A stretch of 5,859 nucleotides of DNA from JANOQP01 sp044227705 (lineage in GTDB: Bacteria; Bacteroidota; Bacteroidia; Chitinophagales; Saprospiraceae): assembly GCA_044227705.1 (NCBI GenBank), contig JBGAWE010000259.1, forward strand, positions 1 to 5,859, read 5' to 3'. This document shows, one piece after another, positions 4,513 to 5,859 of the stretch. The translations under genes and the position numbers were made by a program. Numbering within the stretch: the stretch's first letter is position 1; each line of letters begins with the position of its first letter. The notes under the pieces are model-generated. The model was not told where the DNA came from and did no database searches. It saw only the letters and a program-made list of their open reading frames with translations.

Positions 4513-5859
4513 TCAAAGCCAGCGCACCAGCTCGAAATCCTGCCGGTGCGCCAGCAAGTCGTTCTTCGGAAACAGCCGGAACCCGTACTCGAAAACCCCC
4601 GCCTGGCTCGGCGTGATGTGAATGGAATACGTCGCCACCGTCCCCGAAAGGCGGGTGAACTGCAGCTCGGTGGCGGCCAGCAAATTCAGCTCGTCGGCCG
4701 ATTTGCGTTTGAAGATAACCATTTCCACCCCGATTTCCTGCGGCGCGAGACCGTGCAGGTTGAGCGCGATGGTCGCGTCGAAGGCCTCGCCGAGCTGGAG
4801 CGACCTGTTGACAGAATCGAACTGCGACATCTCCACGATCTCGATGGTCTCCCAGACGCGGCGCAACCGGCTCTTCCATTCAACGAGGCGGCGCAGCGCG
4901 TCGAAGCTGTTGGCCGCGAGCTGTGCGCTGCGTTTGGCGAGCTTGCCGTAGTAGCGCGATTGGTAGTCGTCGAGCATCCGCTTCATGGTGAAGTCAGGGG
5001 CAATCTCGGCGATGGTGTTCTTGATGTGCGCCACCCATTTTTCAGGGATTCCAGCCTCGTTTTTCTCAAAAAAGGCCGGGAGGATCTCGTGTTCGAGCGT
5101 GTTGTAAATCGTCTCCGCGTCCAGCTCGTTCTGCAGACCGGCATCCGAATAGGTGTCGTTCTCGGGCAGCATCCAACCGGCGCCGGGCTGCCAGCCCTCG
5201 CACCACCAGCCGTCGAGGACGGAGAAGTTCATCGTCCCGTTCATCACCGCCTTCATGCCGGAGGTGCCGCTGGCCTCCTGCGGGCGCGTCGGGTTGTTGA
5301 GCCAGACGTCGACGCCGGCGACGAGGAGCTTCGCCATCTCCATCCCGTAATTGGCGAGAAAGAGGACTTTCCCCCGGAATTCGGGCCGCTTCGAGATGTT
5401 GTAGATGGTTCGGATGAAAGATTGTCCTCCCCCGTCCGCCGGGTGCGCCTTGCCCGCAAAGAGGAAAATGACCGGCCTGTCCGAGTTCGAGATTATTTCG
5501 ATGAGCCGCTTTTCGTTGTTGAAAAGCAGGTTCGCCCGCTTGTAGGTGGCGAAGCGGCGGGCGAAGCCGATGATGAGTGCGTCCTCGCGGATGGCGTTGA
5601 GCATCTCGAAAATCTGGCGCGGGTTCTCGCCCTGCCGCGCCATGTCGGCCTGCAGGTTCTTTCGGACGAAGTCGAGCAGACGCTTTTTCAGCACCGCTTT
5701 TATGTCGAGAATTCGCTCGGCGGGGACGTTCTGGATTTTCCGCCAATGGCTCTTTTCGGGCTGGTTTTCGAGGAATTTCTTTCCGAAAACCTCCAAATAC
5801 AGCTTGTGCATCTCCCCCGAAACCCACGTCGGGTAGTGAACCGAGTTCGTCACGTAGCC
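4513..5859 (-). CDS. glgP: Alpha-glucan (glycogen) phosphorylase, C-terminal part; N-terminus beyond the window
   Basis: The last 448 residues of a GT35 alpha-glucan phosphorylase, which releases glucose-1-phosphate from glycogen-type glucans using pyridoxal phosphate. The frame is open to the right edge (first residues GYVTNSVHYPTW), so the GTG at 5853 is an internal valine and not a start. Family marks in order are VTNSVHYPTW, GFARRFATYKRANLLF (phosphate and cofactor contacts), AGKAHPAD, NYGMEMAKLLVAGVDVWLNN, and EASGTSGMKAVMNGTMNFSVLDGWW. The cofactor lysine is the K of SGMK, encoded at 5251-5253. This motif style fits the bacterial alpha-glucan phosphorylase subfamily (TIGR02094) better than the animal or MalP type. 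The last roughly 120 residues (LGEAFDATIALNLHGLAPQEIGVEMV onwards) form a beta-rich C-terminal extension usual in that subfamily. It converges with the lipoprotein gene. Whether a glycogen synthase domain is fused at the N-terminus cannot be seen here. Confidence 0.95.
   Translation of the reverse strand, partial: GYVTNSVHYPTWVSGEMHKLYLEVFGKKFLENQPEKSHWRKIQNVPAERILDIKAVLKKRLLDFVRKNLQADMARQGENPRQIFEMLNAIREDALIIGFARRFATYKRANLLFNNEKRLIEIISNSDRPVIFLFAGKAHPADGGGQSFIRTIYNISKRPEFRGKVLFLANYGMEMAKLLVAGVDVWLNNPTRPQEASGTSGMKAVMNGTMNFSVLDGWWCEGWQPGAGWMLPENDTYSDAGLQNELDAETIYNTLEHEILPAFFEKNEAGIPEKWVAHIKNTIAEIAPDFTMKRMLDDYQSRYYGKLAKRSAQLAANSFDALRRLVEWKSRLRRVWETIEIVEMSQFDSVNRSLQLGEAFDATIALNLHGLAPQEIGVEMVIFKRKSADELNLLAATELQFTRLSGTVATYSIHITPSQAGVFEYGFRLFPKNDLLAHRQDFELVRWL

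Overview
The window looks like a chromosomal segment of a GC-rich member of the Bacteroidota, most likely near the Saprospiria. Four things point there. The subtilisin-like protease ends in what looks like a type IX secretion C-terminal sorting domain. None of the three internal start codons I could test has a Shine-Dalgarno sequence, and the 5' leaders are A/T-rich instead. The H-protein and aminopeptidase P read like the Bacteroidota versions of those families. The phosphorylase is of the bacterial alpha-glucan type. The taxonomic placement is inference from protein style; no marker gene is present.

Layout: positions 1-475 hold no gene I can defend. This stretch contains a terminator-like GC hairpin at its left edge, two further hairpins and one copy of a 16-bp intergenic repeat. 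Positions 476-2155 (+) encode a secreted S8 (subtilisin family) protease whose usual catalytic Asp is a Glu. Positions 2283-2669 (-) encode GcvH, convergent with the protease. A divergent intergenic region (2670-2863) follows, with the second 16-mer copy and a long nested inverted repeat. Positions 2864-4114 (+) encode an aminopeptidase P family metallopeptidase that seems to lack about 17 residues in the middle of its catalytic domain. Positions 4131-4490 (+) encode a small lipoprotein with a lipocalin-like look, 16 nt downstream of the peptidase. Positions 4513-5859 (-) encode the C-terminal part of an alpha-glucan (glycogen) phosphorylase that runs off the right edge.

The genes do not form one obvious pathway. 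They are extracellular proteolysis, glycine cleavage, proline-peptide processing, an envelope lipoprotein and glycogen breakdown: mostly housekeeping genes in short transcription units that face each other. The only likely operon is the peptidase plus lipoprotein pair. I see no CRISPR, transposase, phage or toxin-antitoxin signature, and no clear new multi-gene system. The points most worth checking are the Asp-to-Glu change in the S8 triad, the apparent in-frame deletion in the aminopeptidase, and the structured, repeat-bearing intergenic DNA.
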